Shown here: positions 27,442 to 36,879 of the stretch, piece by piece
Position numbering within the stretch: the stretch's first letter is position 1
Layout of the letters: each line of letters starts with the position of its first letter
Assembly: GCA_965217565.1 (NCBI GenBank)
Contig: CBDCIS010000004.1
Location: forward strand, 1-64,000
Source: CBDCIS01 sp965217565
GTDB taxonomy: Bacteria > Chloroflexota > Dehalococcoidia > Lucifugimonadales > CATOSD01
Length of the DNA: 64,000 nucleotides
Direction: 5' to 3'
Translations under genes and position numbers: made by a program
The notes under the pieces: generated by a model
Databases searched by the model: none
The model's input: the letters and a program-made list of their open reading frames with translations, nothing else
What the model was told of the DNA's origin: nothing

Positions 27442-30400
27442 TTACATACTTGTATCCCTGACGCTGGCCGCCAGGGGCGGGCGCAGGTCGATACGGAGAT
27501 CATCAATCTCCTCGGGGCGACTGACGATACCGCGACGTTGTAGTGCGGCCAGCATATCCTCCTGCCTCGGCTGGCCGAATACCAGCCGGTAGAGTGCCAG
27601 CGAATCCTGCAACTGATTCCACCGCTCCTGATCGCGGCTCAGCGGAAGCGTCAAAATTCTCCGTTGTATCCGGGCATTACCCGGATAAATCCAGAAGGGC
27701 GAGAGGCCGCCCACGTCTCGGTCATCTTCCGCTGCTGCGGCTTCAAAAACGGCAGCCCAGGGGTCCGTGACGGCGGGAACCAATGCCGTCGTCCGGTGGG
27801 CGGCTGCCACGTTCTTGCGGATCGCATGCCCCTTGTAGCGGTCCACCCTGCTCTCACGCTGCTCGAAGTCGACAGGATTCCCAGGAAGGTTCCAATGCAC
27901 TATGGAGTGGCACCACCAATGGAAATCGACCCCTTCCTGCCCGATGGAAGTCGTCGCAAGAACGAACGGCCAGAACGGCGAGTTGAACGCTGCCCTGACC
28001 TCGGGAAGCCTGGCTTCGTCATTGCTGTGTTGCGTGCTTCCGTACCGCAGGGCATACCGGCTGGGGAACGCGATCCCCTGGTCGTCGAAGTAATCAATGT
28101 CGGTAGCTCGGTACACCGACTCCCTCAGGGTGATGGCGCGCCGTGCGGTTAATGCAAGAGAGAGCAGCCCCTCATCAGTCGTCGTGTTGGACGCCGAGTC
28201 TCCGGCAAGATGGTAAATGTACTCGTCGAGAACAGCCTGGAGCCCGCCATCGATGCAATACTGCGCGACTTTCCGCCAGTATGCACCAGCGCCCTCCCGC
28301 GCGCTGCGTGAACCACTGTAGATGCCGTCCAGGAGCAGCACTGCCTCAGGCCGGACGAACAAACTGCGTAAGCCGGATGCGAGGATGGCGGCAGCCCGCC
28401 ACCTGCCAATCGCGGTTGCCTGATCATCCGCCCGCTTGAATCGGTTCAACGCCCTCCACGCTATGTTGCCAGGAGCGCCTAGGGCCAGAAGGGCGATGGT
28501 CTCCTGAAGGTCTGCTGGGCGTTCCGAGTCTGGCGCCCAGTCGTCCAAGGCGCTAAGCATTTGGCCGACGTGGGCGTCCAGCGCACGGTGGCCATCGTCT
28601 GCATCGCGATCTTCCGAAATGCCCGCCAACGTATCGACCACGACGCTCCTCGGTGCGCCGGCAAGTTCAGACGCGAGAGCGCTGTTCCTCTCACCGTGCA
28701 CGGATGCGAACCAGTACCATGGCGCGCTGGTGGTGGACCTGGTGTCGCCGTTTGGCCCGACCTGGTGTCGCCGTTTGGCCCGACAAGGTCCTCCACGCGT
28801 TCTTGAGCCCACTCGATAAGGCGATTCACACTGGGCAGTTCCGGGTCGTCGCTGTGTTCGCGCGCAGCGTCCAACGGATCGGCTTGTGAGGCCAGCGTCG
28901 GCTGTGGCCAGAACAGCGCGAGCGCGGACATCGAGGAAGGGCGGCCGTTCGTCATCCGGTAGTCGAGGCGGCTGGAGATGGACGCCCGATCGGCAGCCGT
29001 ATTCACAGTGTGCCCAGCTTGCGTGAAGATTTGTCGTTCCACCTCGTAGCTCAAAAGCGAGGCGATGGCCGACGGCGCCGCCACCCAACTAGAGAAGATG
29101 AGACTCTTGGTGATGGTGGTTGGGTCTATGGACGCGTACGGGCCGGCGGGCGCGTGGTAGGGGAGGGACGGAGGCATCCACAGCAATCGCCACCAACCCT
29201 GATCGAGGGTCTCGGCGGCTAGGGCACGCATACGGGCATTTCCCCATTCAAGCGGTTGGAACTGCTCAACGTCGAGTCTGGAGATCCGCTATGCCCCACG
29301 GAAGAGCGGCATCAGCTCAGTCCGGCGATCCGGATCCTTCATGTCTTCACGCAAATGCTCACCGACGCGATACCCTCTGAGGAAATTGAGGAAATAGGGA
29401 GATGACTGCCAATACTCGACGGTAAGCGGAGCCCTTACCGCGTCTGCAACATTGCGCAGGGCCACGAAACCGTTGAAATCCTCGGCTCTGACTCGGAGTT
29501 GGTCCGTGTTCCCGTGGACAGTGATTGTGCGGTCGTTGCCGGATGGCCGCTCCGTACGGGCGATCCACTTCCTCAGTTGGGATTGCACGCGATCCCGGAC
29601 ATCGACGGTTGGCTCACCTGAAAGCGCCGCCTGCCGCAGTTCGTCAAGATCAGTGCGCACGGAGTCCACGGTCGAATCGGATGCGGCGAGGAAATCCAGC
29701 GTCTTCAGAAAGTCCCCGTAGTGCCCGCCGTCGGGGCCAGTTTCCTCCGCGTACGTGAACGGCTTGTATGGGGTGGCTGAAAGCAGCAGCACATGGGCGT
29801 CAGGATGATTGAAAAGATCGTCAGCCAGCTCGGCGGCATCCCCGCCAGTTTTGACGTCGAGCAGGTCGCGGAAGCGTTGAAACTCGTCAAGGATCACGAG
29901 GTCCGGTTCGAGCGCTTGCAACGCTGATCGTGAAAGCATCCTGCGTAGTTCACCGACAATGGTGCGCGCGAAACCCTGCTGGATATCGTTTAATGCCCTG
30001 CTCCCAGCGACCTCATCGATCAGTGAAACCAATGACGTGCGTTCCTGACTTTGGTCGAATTCCCTCAGGAATGTCTGGCGAATTTCGGGTTCGAGCGGTT
30101 GTCCATCAACGCCAGCGACATCCCAGTCGCGAAATCTCTGCCATGTGCTCACGCCTCCCTGGAAGATTCGCAGCGCAGCCGTGGCTCGCGCAACCCGCAG
30201 CCCCAGGTGATCGCGCAGTAGCGCGTAGAGCACGGCGCGCTCCTCTTTCCTTCCCATCTGTTGCCCTAGCTGGAACGACGTACCCGGCGTAAATGCCACA
30301 AAGGTGGTTGGCTTACTCCCTCCGTGAGCAGTGGGTTTCAGCATCTCAGGCATTGTGATCAGCAGGCTCAGCCGAGTCGCGAAGCTTGGGCTCTCCGAAC

Positions 30401-30683
30401 CAGTGATATTGAGCTTGCGGATGTTCTGAGCGGCGATATCCGCGTTGGAGCACACGTATACGATGTCGATGCGGTTCACATGCTCGGCCTCCTGGAGGTG
30501 TTCGATGGTTTGGGCGATGACTTCCCTGGCAACATGCGTCTTGCCCAATCCCGTCTCATCGGCCACGAGAAAGCGTCGGGTCGAATCGCAGTCGCCATAC
30601 AGGCGCCGGAATGCGTATTCGGCTGTCGCTCGCTGAAAATTGCTCAGCGGCGAACTTCGTCCGTCTTTGATCCCCTGTGTCAT
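27442..30683 (-). pseudogene. SNF2/DEAD-type helicase of a three-gene operon (TAG and 23-bp duplication)
   Basis: This superfamily-2 ATPase has about 1,070 codons. Motif I is FLVADETGLGKTHVAREV (about 40-57), motif II LVILDEFQRF, motif III LLLSATPYKPF, motif IV SLIFSSWVAAPSAIAS, and motifs V-VI GQEGVDFHWW and FEQRESRVDRYKGHA. The latter usually reads QREGRVxRYKGHA. Two lesions interrupt it. TAG at 29289-29291 follows LMPLFRGA, before RISRLDVEQFQPLEWGNAR. A 23-bp tandem duplication at 28738-28783 shifts the frame; removing one unit restores EDLVGPNGDTRSTTSAPWYW. The ATG overlaps the PLD gene's TGA (TGATG). All helicase motifs are otherwise intact. It probably remodels DNA or RNA for the operon's nuclease. 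Confidence 0.85.
28738..28783. repeat. 23-bp perfect tandem duplication inside the helicase gene
   Basis: CCTGGTGTCGCCGTTTGGCC plus CGA occurs twice head-to-tail, at 28738-28760 and 28761-28783. Twenty-three bases is not a multiple of three, so the duplication breaks the frame. Deleting one unit restores a continuous helicase. Confidence 0.95.
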
Positions 30684-32488
30684 CAAACCGCCTCCGGCAT
30701 GGCACGACGCGCCTCAAGGGCCGGGACCCACACGTCATCCCAACCGGGCGGGAGCATGGCCATCCCACTCGCCGATCCGCGCAGATGCTCCACGATTGTA
30801 GCCAGGTGGTCGATTGACTCTGGGGTCTCGGAGAGGGCACGCGCCAGCAGCTCCAGGACACCCTGGCCAGTGCCCGTCGACCAACTCCCGGTCGAGCCGC
30901 CCGTCCCGCCGTCTCTGGCAACGACGTTTCCAGTAGTGAAACCCATGAGGAGGGCCAACAGCCGCATGAACTTTTCGGGTGTGTCGATCTGCCTTGCGAA
31001 GATCTCGTGATAGCGGTCGTCCGGCTCACCTTCGAGCTGGGAGCAGATCACAGTTGAGCGCGCTATGATTTTCCCCTCATCCTCTTGGCTTGCGGTCAGT
31101 TGAAGGAACGGAGTGATATCTGCAATCTCGCGCGGCGACAGCTCAATTTCGATGGGCTCGCTAGGATGGAGTTCGTAGGTTTCGGCTGGACGATTATGGG
31201 CAGCGATGGTCACGCTGGTGCCCACCGGGATTTGTGGGAACTCCGAACCCGCCGTTATGCGTGGAATCCAACCGTCAGGTTGCTTGTTAACTGTGGTACA
31301 GAACCCTACCTGCCCAGCGATGTCGATGAGCAACCCTTCAAGCACCCGTCCCACAGTAATGGCTTGATCGACCTCTGGCGTCTCGGATGCAACGTAAGGC
31401 GTCAGCATGGAACGCAGACGTGCATCATCTCCCACGAGCGAATCCACGCCGAACTTCGCGACCTGGCCAACGATTTCGCAGAGAAATTCGACGTTGCCGC
31501 TGAACGCTCCCTCGGTGGCGTTGGCCGAGCCAACGAAGAGATGCGCCAGCCTGGCGCGCTCGGTGACGAAGACCTTCGCGTGCAAATTGGTGAGGAATGC
31601 TCGGTTCTTTTCCTCCCCGTCTTCATCCACTGAGAGTTGCGAGACAGGGTCAAGCTCGTAGATGTCCAAGCTTTCTGTTGTGTCTGGCTGGAGTGTTCCC
31701 AACTCCTCGCCCCGGGAAATCAGCGCCGCCTTCTGACCAGGCCTCGGTGTGAGCACACGCCGGATCAAGCCATCGCGGACAAACGGGGAGATCACGAGCT
31801 TGCGATACCCGCTGAAGTGTTCTTCTATTGGAAAGGAACGTGAACCAGGTATCCCGATAGGATGAAAGTGGACTTCGCGAGCTCCTTCCGGTAGTTCCCA
31901 GTGAACCCGTCGCAGACCCTCTGCCAGCTCCCCGAGAGCGTCGCGACGCTCTCGGGGCAGATCCCCGACAGTGAAGTCGGACAGCGCGGCAATCAACCTT
32001 CCGAGAGGTGCGTTGTTCGCATTGGGCCGTCGTCCTTGCGGCTGTCCGTTGAGCCACAGGATCGTATCCCAACTACGGGAGGCAGTGAGATTCCGTGAGA
32101 GCACTACGAGTCGGAAGGAGGGGTCCCCCGCAGGATTTAAGAGTCGGAGCGCCCAGACCTTCGGATGAAAGATGCGATCTGGGCGGGGTCGCCTGACCTC
32201 GTGGATGGATTTCTCGAGCAGCGCCACCAGATCGGACGGCCACTTGGCGGCACTGATGGCGCCAGCCTGGCAAAAAATATCCAAGCGCTCGCTCGTCCGG
32301 CGCAGTGCCTCCATGATCTCGATCGGGTCTGGATTCTCGTCGAATCGGAAACCCGCGAAGGCGAGGGGCACCATCAGGGCCGTCTCGAGATCCAGCGTGA
32401 ACGTCGTGGCGACGGCACGATCCAGGGAATGGCCTGGGGGAGGTCGGAGCGCGTCCAGCAGCAGCGCGCGATTATCAGGGGCGAGCAT
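30683..32488 (-). CDS. Phospholipase-D-like protein of the helicase operon
   Basis: The protein has about 601 residues from ATG 32488, which follows the upstream TAA by 4 nt and has TAGGA before it. Two half-sites of the PLD/nuclease fold can be recognised. RIFHPKVWALRLLNP with RLVVLSRNLTASRSWD is HxK...N(L)T. LHAKVFVTERARLAHLFVGSANATEGAF is HxK...GSxNxT. These are typical of PLD-type nucleases (bacterial 'PLDc' DNA-processing proteins) that partner with helicases in defence systems such as DISARM (DrmC). It probably cuts or binds nucleic acid, acting with the helicase it overlaps. A 28-bp perfect palindrome lies inside the gene. No membrane signal is seen. Confidence 0.82.
   Translation of the reverse strand: MLAPDNRALLLDALRPPPGHSLDRAVATTFTLDLETALMVPLAFAGFRFDENPDPIEIMEALRRTSERLDIFCQAGAISAAKWPSDLVALLEKSIHEVRRPRPDRIFHPKVWALRLLNPAGDPSFRLVVLSRNLTASRSWDTILWLNGQPQGRRPNANNAPLGRLIAALSDFTVGDLPRERRDALGELAEGLRRVHWELPEGAREVHFHPIGIPGSRSFPIEEHFSGYRKLVISPFVRDGLIRRVLTPRPGQKAALISRGEELGTLQPDTTESLDIYELDPVSQLSVDEDGEEKNRAFLTNLHAKVFVTERARLAHLFVGSANATEGAFSGNVEFLCEIVGQVAKFGVDSLVGDDARLRSMLTPYVASETPEVDQAITVGRVLEGLLIDIAGQVGFCTTVNKQPDGWIPRITAGSEFPQIPVGTSVTIAAHNRPAETYELHPSEPIEIELSPREIADITPFLQLTASQEDEGKIIARSTVICSQLEGEPDDRYHEIFARQIDTPEKFMRLLALLMGFTTGNVVARDGGTGGSTGSWSTGTGQGVLELLARALSETPESIDHLATIVEHLRGSASGMAMLPPGWDDVWVPALEARRAMPEAV
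31930..31957. repeat. 28-bp perfect palindrome inside the PLD-like gene
   Basis: CCCCGAGAGCGTCG is followed immediately by its reverse complement with no spacer. It encodes part of DLPRERRDALGELAE. A hairpin with no loop is best seen as a cruciform or dimer binding site. In a coding region it may be incidental, but perfect 28-bp symmetry is rare. Confidence 0.9.
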
Positions 32489-32492
32489 GGTT

Positions 32493-33698
32493 TTATTTCC
32501 TACCGTCCGCGATGTCATTCAAGAGGCGGGCTACCACCGGCCAACGGAAATTGAGGCGGCCAGATCCGGAGGCTCCTCCCCATTGGCGCATAAGCCTGTC
32601 GTTGGTAAGCCGCGCCTGACCCCGTTTTTGATGGATCTCCCGCTCCCGGATCAAGGTTTGGGCGGTTTGATCGTCTGCTAAACCCTGTAAACTCGGACCG
32701 CATACCAGGCTGACCCATTGGGTCACGAACGTACGCGTAAGCGGTGAGACTGGTTTCCCTTGCCGTGCAACCAGAGCCCACAACTGGTCCAGGTTCCAGT
32801 CTCTCAAGCCCTGTTCTTCGACTTCGTCGCGCCACCGATCAAGTAAATCGGTGAAACGGTCCCGTCGTCCCTCGTACTGAGAAAGCCCAAGTTTCTCGGC
32901 ACGCTCGGCGAGGAGCGCGTTGTAGAGCAGTGCGGCTCCGTGCATCGCGACAGCGAACCGTCGCGCCTCGTTAACAGCATCGCGGACCTGTCCAAAGGCC
33001 GCATTGACCTCGTTATCGTCCCAAGCGAACTGGGCGACATCAGGGCGGCGGTTGCCTTTCCCGACCAAGAACTCGAGCAGGGTGTCGGGCGCGGCTTGAC
33101 TTATGCGTTCGGAAAGCCAGGTGGCTTCGTCGCGCGTGAGGGCAAAATCGCAACTGTTGAGCGCAAAGAAGTTCTCCGGAGGCCCTGGTATTGACGGGTC
33201 CCAGACTGCATCGGAGCGTTCGACGAACTCGGTCGCGTCATCCGGCGGTCGTGAGAATTGACGCACGCCTGCGATCTGCGCAGGAGTCCCATCGTGCCTC
33301 AAGATGCCGAAACGACGAAGGCTGTTCCAGTATATGGTGGAGGGCAGGTTTTGGACCAGCTCGCCTACGACGCCGCCAATCAGCCCGGCCGAATTTCCCC
33401 CTTTGCGCAGCGCACCAATCAGATGCCGCTCCTGCGTATCCACCCACGAAGAAAGTTGCGTTCCCTTGCGTCCCCGTCGGGCCCCTTCGCGGTAGAGCCA
33501 GGGCACGAACAGCAAATAACGGGCGCGGGTCAGCAGTACCGAAGTTCCCGGGAACAGAGTGTCGCTGAGAGCATCGCGAATCTGGCCGATTCCCAACTCG
33601 TCGCGGCTCTCGGCCTGGGAGAACATCGCAACGATGTCCCGAGCGCGACGTTGGTCAGCCTCGGAGTAATCGAGCCAAGCGAGAACGGCAGGGGGCAT
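32493..33698 (-). CDS. DUF6361-like protein, first gene of the PLD-helicase operon
   Basis: This 401-residue protein starts MPPAVLAWLDYSEADQRRAR. A helical N-terminal half (DIVAMFSQAESRDELGIGQI, LFVPWLYREGARRGRKG) is followed by a C-terminal region with NWNLDQLWALVARQGKPVS and WPVVARLLNDIADGRK. I recognise the WLDYSEADRRRA...FPGTSVLLTRARYLLFVPW pattern as the DUF6361 family, for which I know no characterised function. No catalytic motif stands out. AAGGAG lies 7 nt before the ATG. The gene is co-transcribed with a PLD-like nuclease and a helicase with 1 to 4 nt junctions, so it probably belongs to the same complex. Confidence 0.72.
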   Translation of the reverse strand: MPPAVLAWLDYSEADQRRARDIVAMFSQAESRDELGIGQIRDALSDTLFPGTSVLLTRARYLLFVPWLYREGARRGRKGTQLSSWVDTQERHLIGALRKGGNSAGLIGGVVGELVQNLPSTIYWNSLRRFGILRHDGTPAQIAGVRQFSRPPDDATEFVERSDAVWDPSIPGPPENFFALNSCDFALTRDEATWLSERISQAAPDTLLEFLVGKGNRRPDVAQFAWDDNEVNAAFGQVRDAVNEARRFAVAMHGAALLYNALLAERAEKLGLSQYEGRRDRFTDLLDRWRDEVEEQGLRDWNLDQLWALVARQGKPVSPLTRTFVTQWVSLVCGPSLQGLADDQTAQTLIREREIHQKRGQARLTNDRLMRQWGGASGSGRLNFRWPVVARLLNDIADGRK

Positions 33699-33925
33699 AC
33701 ACGGCTCCTTTACGAACTTGCGGCCGAGGCGGTTCTAGAAGGTTGGTCCGACACAAAGCGCGGCCCGGTGGCCCAATCTTACCATTTGCGCCACCACCGC
33801 GTACGGTAGATACCACTATCTTTGAGATGTGGCTCGGTAGCCTGTCGACGCACCGAGGTCTCTCGATTCCCGTAGTGTGACGCGTAGGGACGGAGGAACG
33901 TAGGGAGCGTCTCGCCATTGAGGCT

Positions 33926-34615
33926 TCACTCTCTCTGCGTCTCGCCCTTCGGCATCCGGTAGCCGACGCGAGGCTCGGTGAAGATGTAGATGGGGTTGTC
34001 CGCGTCATCGCCCAGCTTGCGGCGGAGCTTGCTTACGATGGTGCGCATGGGCCGCACGTCGCCGCTGCTCTTCTCGCCCCAGACCCGTTCCAGCAGATGC
34101 TCGTAGGTCAACAGCCGCCCGGCGTTGCCCGAAAGCTCGGCGAGCAGCCGGTACTCCATCGCTATCAGCGGGAGCGGCCGACCGGCAAGGGTCACGCTCC
34201 GTTCGGCATAGTCGATTGTCAGGTCTCCCAGCACGTAGGGTTCTGACGGCTCGGACGCCGCCCGCTTGCGCAACGCCGCCCTGATCCTCGCCGCCAACTC
34301 CGTGGGTGAGAAGGGCTTGACGACGTAATCGACGGCCCCCATGTCAAAGGCCCTGGCGATGAGCTCGTCCCGGCCGTAGGCGGACACGAAGATGACCGGC
34401 ACGTCGCCCGCTGTCAGGATGTCCTTCATCAGCTCGATGCCGTCGGTCCCCGGCAGCATGAGGTCGAGCAGGACCAGATCGGGCTTCTCCTCCCCCACGA
34501 GTCGGAGCGCCTCCTGCGGGTCCCCGGTCACAAACGGCGTGTAGCCCGCGCTGGCGAGGGCGTCGCGGACGTACCTGAGCGCCTGGGGGTCGTCGTCCAC
34601 CGCCAGGACCCGCAC
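33926..34615 (-). CDS. OmpR/KdpE-type response regulator
   Basis: This 229-residue two-domain regulator has a receiver with acidic pocket DDD (7-9), phospho-acceptor Asp51 (LVLLDLMLPG) and Lys100 (VVKPFSP). A winged-helix output domain follows (YLLGDLTIDYAERSVTLAGR-type, MEYRLLAELSGNAGRLLTYE, VSKLRRKLGDDADNPIYIFT, VGYRMPKGE). Output fold and spacing resemble KdpE/PhoB. The kinase frame upstream runs into this gene. The codon frame in front of it (SRRPGAGERVRVLAVDDD) is the same as the N-terminal part of the kinase, suggesting the two were one hybrid protein. It would bind promoter DNA when phosphorylated. Confidence 0.9.
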   Translation of the reverse strand: MRVLAVDDDPQALRYVRDALASAGYTPFVTGDPQEALRLVGEEKPDLVLLDLMLPGTDGIELMKDILTAGDVPVIFVSAYGRDELIARAFDMGAVDYVVKPFSPTELAARIRAALRKRAASEPSEPYVLGDLTIDYAERSVTLAGRPLPLIAMEYRLLAELSGNAGRLLTYEHLLERVWGEKSSGDVRPMRTIVSKLRRKLGDDADNPIYIFTEPRVGYRMPKGETQRE

Positions 34616-34619
34616 CCGT

Positions 34620-36295
34620 TCCCCCGCTCCCGGTCTCCTCGACCGTCGGTATCGTGAAGGTGAACCGCGCTCCCATGCCTGGCCCTTCGCTCTCGGCCCA
34701 TATCCGGCCCCCGTGCGCCTCCACGATCCCCTTGCAGATGGCGAGGCCCAGGCCCGACCCGGCCACGCCGCTCCTCAGGTCATCGCCGTCGCTCCGGGTG
34801 AACTTCCTGAACAGGTACGGCAGTCGCTCGGAAGGTATGCCCCTCCCCTCGTCGGCCACCGAGACCGCAACGTGAACGTCCTCCCGCACTACGGTCACCG
34901 TGATTACGGACGACTCCGAGGAGTGTTCGGCAGCAGGTTGCCAACGACCTGGACGATGCGCCGCCTGTCCGCCATCACCAGGGGCAGGTCGGGCGGAATG
35001 TCGATGGCGAGGTTGTTCCTGCCCCCCGCGCTGGTGAAGGCGCTCCTTGCCCGGTCCACCAGCACCGCCACCTCCGCAGGTTCGGGAGTGACCGGCAGCG
35101 TGCCCGTCTCGATGCGCGCCACGTCCAGCAGGTCGGCAACCAGGTCGTGCATGTGGTCGGCCTGGTCCTCGATGATCCGGAAGAACTGGCGGACCACGGC
35201 CGGGTCCAGGTCGGCGGTTGAACCAAGCACGGTGGCGGCGGAGCCCTTGATGGAGGTCAGGGGCGCCCGCAGCTCGTGGCTCACCATGCCCAGGAACTCG
35301 GCCCGCAGCCGGTCCAGTTCCTCCAGCGCCGTCATGTCCTGGAGGGTGACGACCACCGACTCGACCTGTCCCTCCTCCGAGCGGATGGCGGTGGCGTTGA
35401 GCAACACGCTGACGCTCCGGCCGTCGGGGACGCCGATGACGATCTCCTCGGCCCGCACCGTCTCGCCCGTGCTGAGCGCCTCCGCCAGGGGGAACTCCCG
35501 CAGCGAGATTTCCCGCCCGTCAGCGCGCCGGATGGTCAGCACGTCGAGGAGCTGCTCCGCCGTCTGGCCGGGGTTTGTGAGGCCGTCGACAAGCCTTCTC
35601 CCCTCCCTGTTGAGGGACACCGGGACACCGTTCACGGCGTTGAACACCACGACGCCCACCGGCGAGGTGTCGATCAGCGTCTCAAGGTAGGCCTTGGCCC
35701 GCTGCTCCTCCCGGTGCCGCCGCGCATTGGCGATGGCCATCGCCGCATGGGACGCGAACATCGCCAGGGTCTCCTCGTCATCCTGTGTGAACTCCCCTCC
35801 GCCCTCCTTGTCCGATAGATAGAGGTTGCCGGCGCGTGCGCCCCGGAGACGGATGGGCGCGCCCAGGAAGCTGCCCACCGGCCCCAGGGGCGGGCCGATC
35901 TCGGGCAGGCCCAACGCCGTTGTATGGGCGGAAAAGTCGGCGAGCCGCAGCGGTTCGGGCAGGCTGCTCAGGTAGGCGAAGAACTCCGGTCCCCCCGGCA
36001 GGTTGACGAATCGCTGGTGGTCTTCGTCCGTCAGGCCGGAGGTGATGAAGTCCTGGAGCTGTCCTGCGTCGTCGAGGATGGTGACGCCGCCCATCCTTGC
36101 GCCGGTCAGGGAGCGCGCCCCGTCCAGCACCCCTTGCAACACGGCATCGAGATCGAGGTCTTCGGTGATGCGGAGGCTGGCCTCGCTCAGCTTGGAGAGC
36201 CGCTCCCGCAACGCCGCTATCTCCCGCATCGGGTCGTCCGGTCGATTCAACTCGTCACCTCGATTGGGCGCGGAGGCCGCTGCTCCCGCCCTCAC
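34620..36295 (-). pseudogene. GAF-PAS sensor histidine kinase with frameshift
   Basis: A GAF domain (about 30-190, GARSLTGARMGGVTILDDAG), a PAS domain (about 205-325), a dimerisation domain with His340 (EFLGMVSHELRAPLTSIKG) and an ATPase domain (ADEGRGIPSERLPYLF, GSGLGLAICKGIVEAHGG) are all encoded. The first part ends spuriously at NLLPNTPRSRP, because bases are missing near 34920, where relatives have NLLSNA. Translation continues in another frame from SSESSVITVTVVRE to FTIPTVEE. The start is GTG 36295 or a later ATG (MREIAALRERL). There are no membrane spans, so it is a soluble sensor. Partner: the adjacent response regulator. Confidence 0.82.
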
Positions 36296-36879
36296 TGAGC
36301 GGCGGGATTCGGGCCAACCGGAGCAATAAGGTTACAAGAAGTCATAGAAAAACGGCCGAAAAGTCACGGCTATATTACACGCGGATTGTATAATTGGGGC
36401 TGCATTTGCCCATTGACGGGAGATATTCACTTGGCGTTCGACAGGCCGATACCTGCAACAGAGACAGCGGGCGCACCGGCGGCGCTAGCCGCCGAGACAG
36501 CCGCGTCTGAGGCCGTCTTCGCCCGCTGCGTATTCGCACAAATGTTCACCCCCCCCCCCCCCCGATTTTCGTCGCAAGCCCGTAACCGGGCCTCTCTCCT
36601 TCGCTTCAAACCCTCTCGTCTCCGCCGCGTCGCCGCACGCCTGGAGCACACGCCCCTTTCGGACGGCGCACCCAACGCCCCTGGAGAGCGGGCAAGTCCC
36701 TTGCCGACCGACGTCGCCCGTCCGCCGTCTCTCATACCAACCGTCGCCGCCCGCGACGCTCCACTAGGTTCGCGCCCGTGGGTGCCACACCTCGTACATC
36801 GATGCAGGCTCACGCCAGCCACCCCGTTGGACGGAGGTCCGGCGACGGCTTTGCGCAACACACACCAGGAGGATAAACG
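36296..36879. other. Upstream region of the giant repeat gene
   Basis: No gene is supported. It contains the C15 homopolymer (annotated separately) and, immediately before the giant gene, AGGAGGATAAACG, a strong ribosome binding site. Sequences around 36350-36400 are AT-rich (GGCTATATTACACGCGGATTGTATAAT) and could provide promoter elements, since TATAAT-like TGTATAAT occurs at about 36388. Confidence 0.5.
36549..36563 (+). repeat. Run of 15 C residues
   Basis: Fifteen consecutive C residues lie 316 nt upstream of the giant secreted protein gene. Such tracts vary in length by slippage and can switch expression of surface proteins. They are also prone to sequencing error. Confidence 0.95.
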
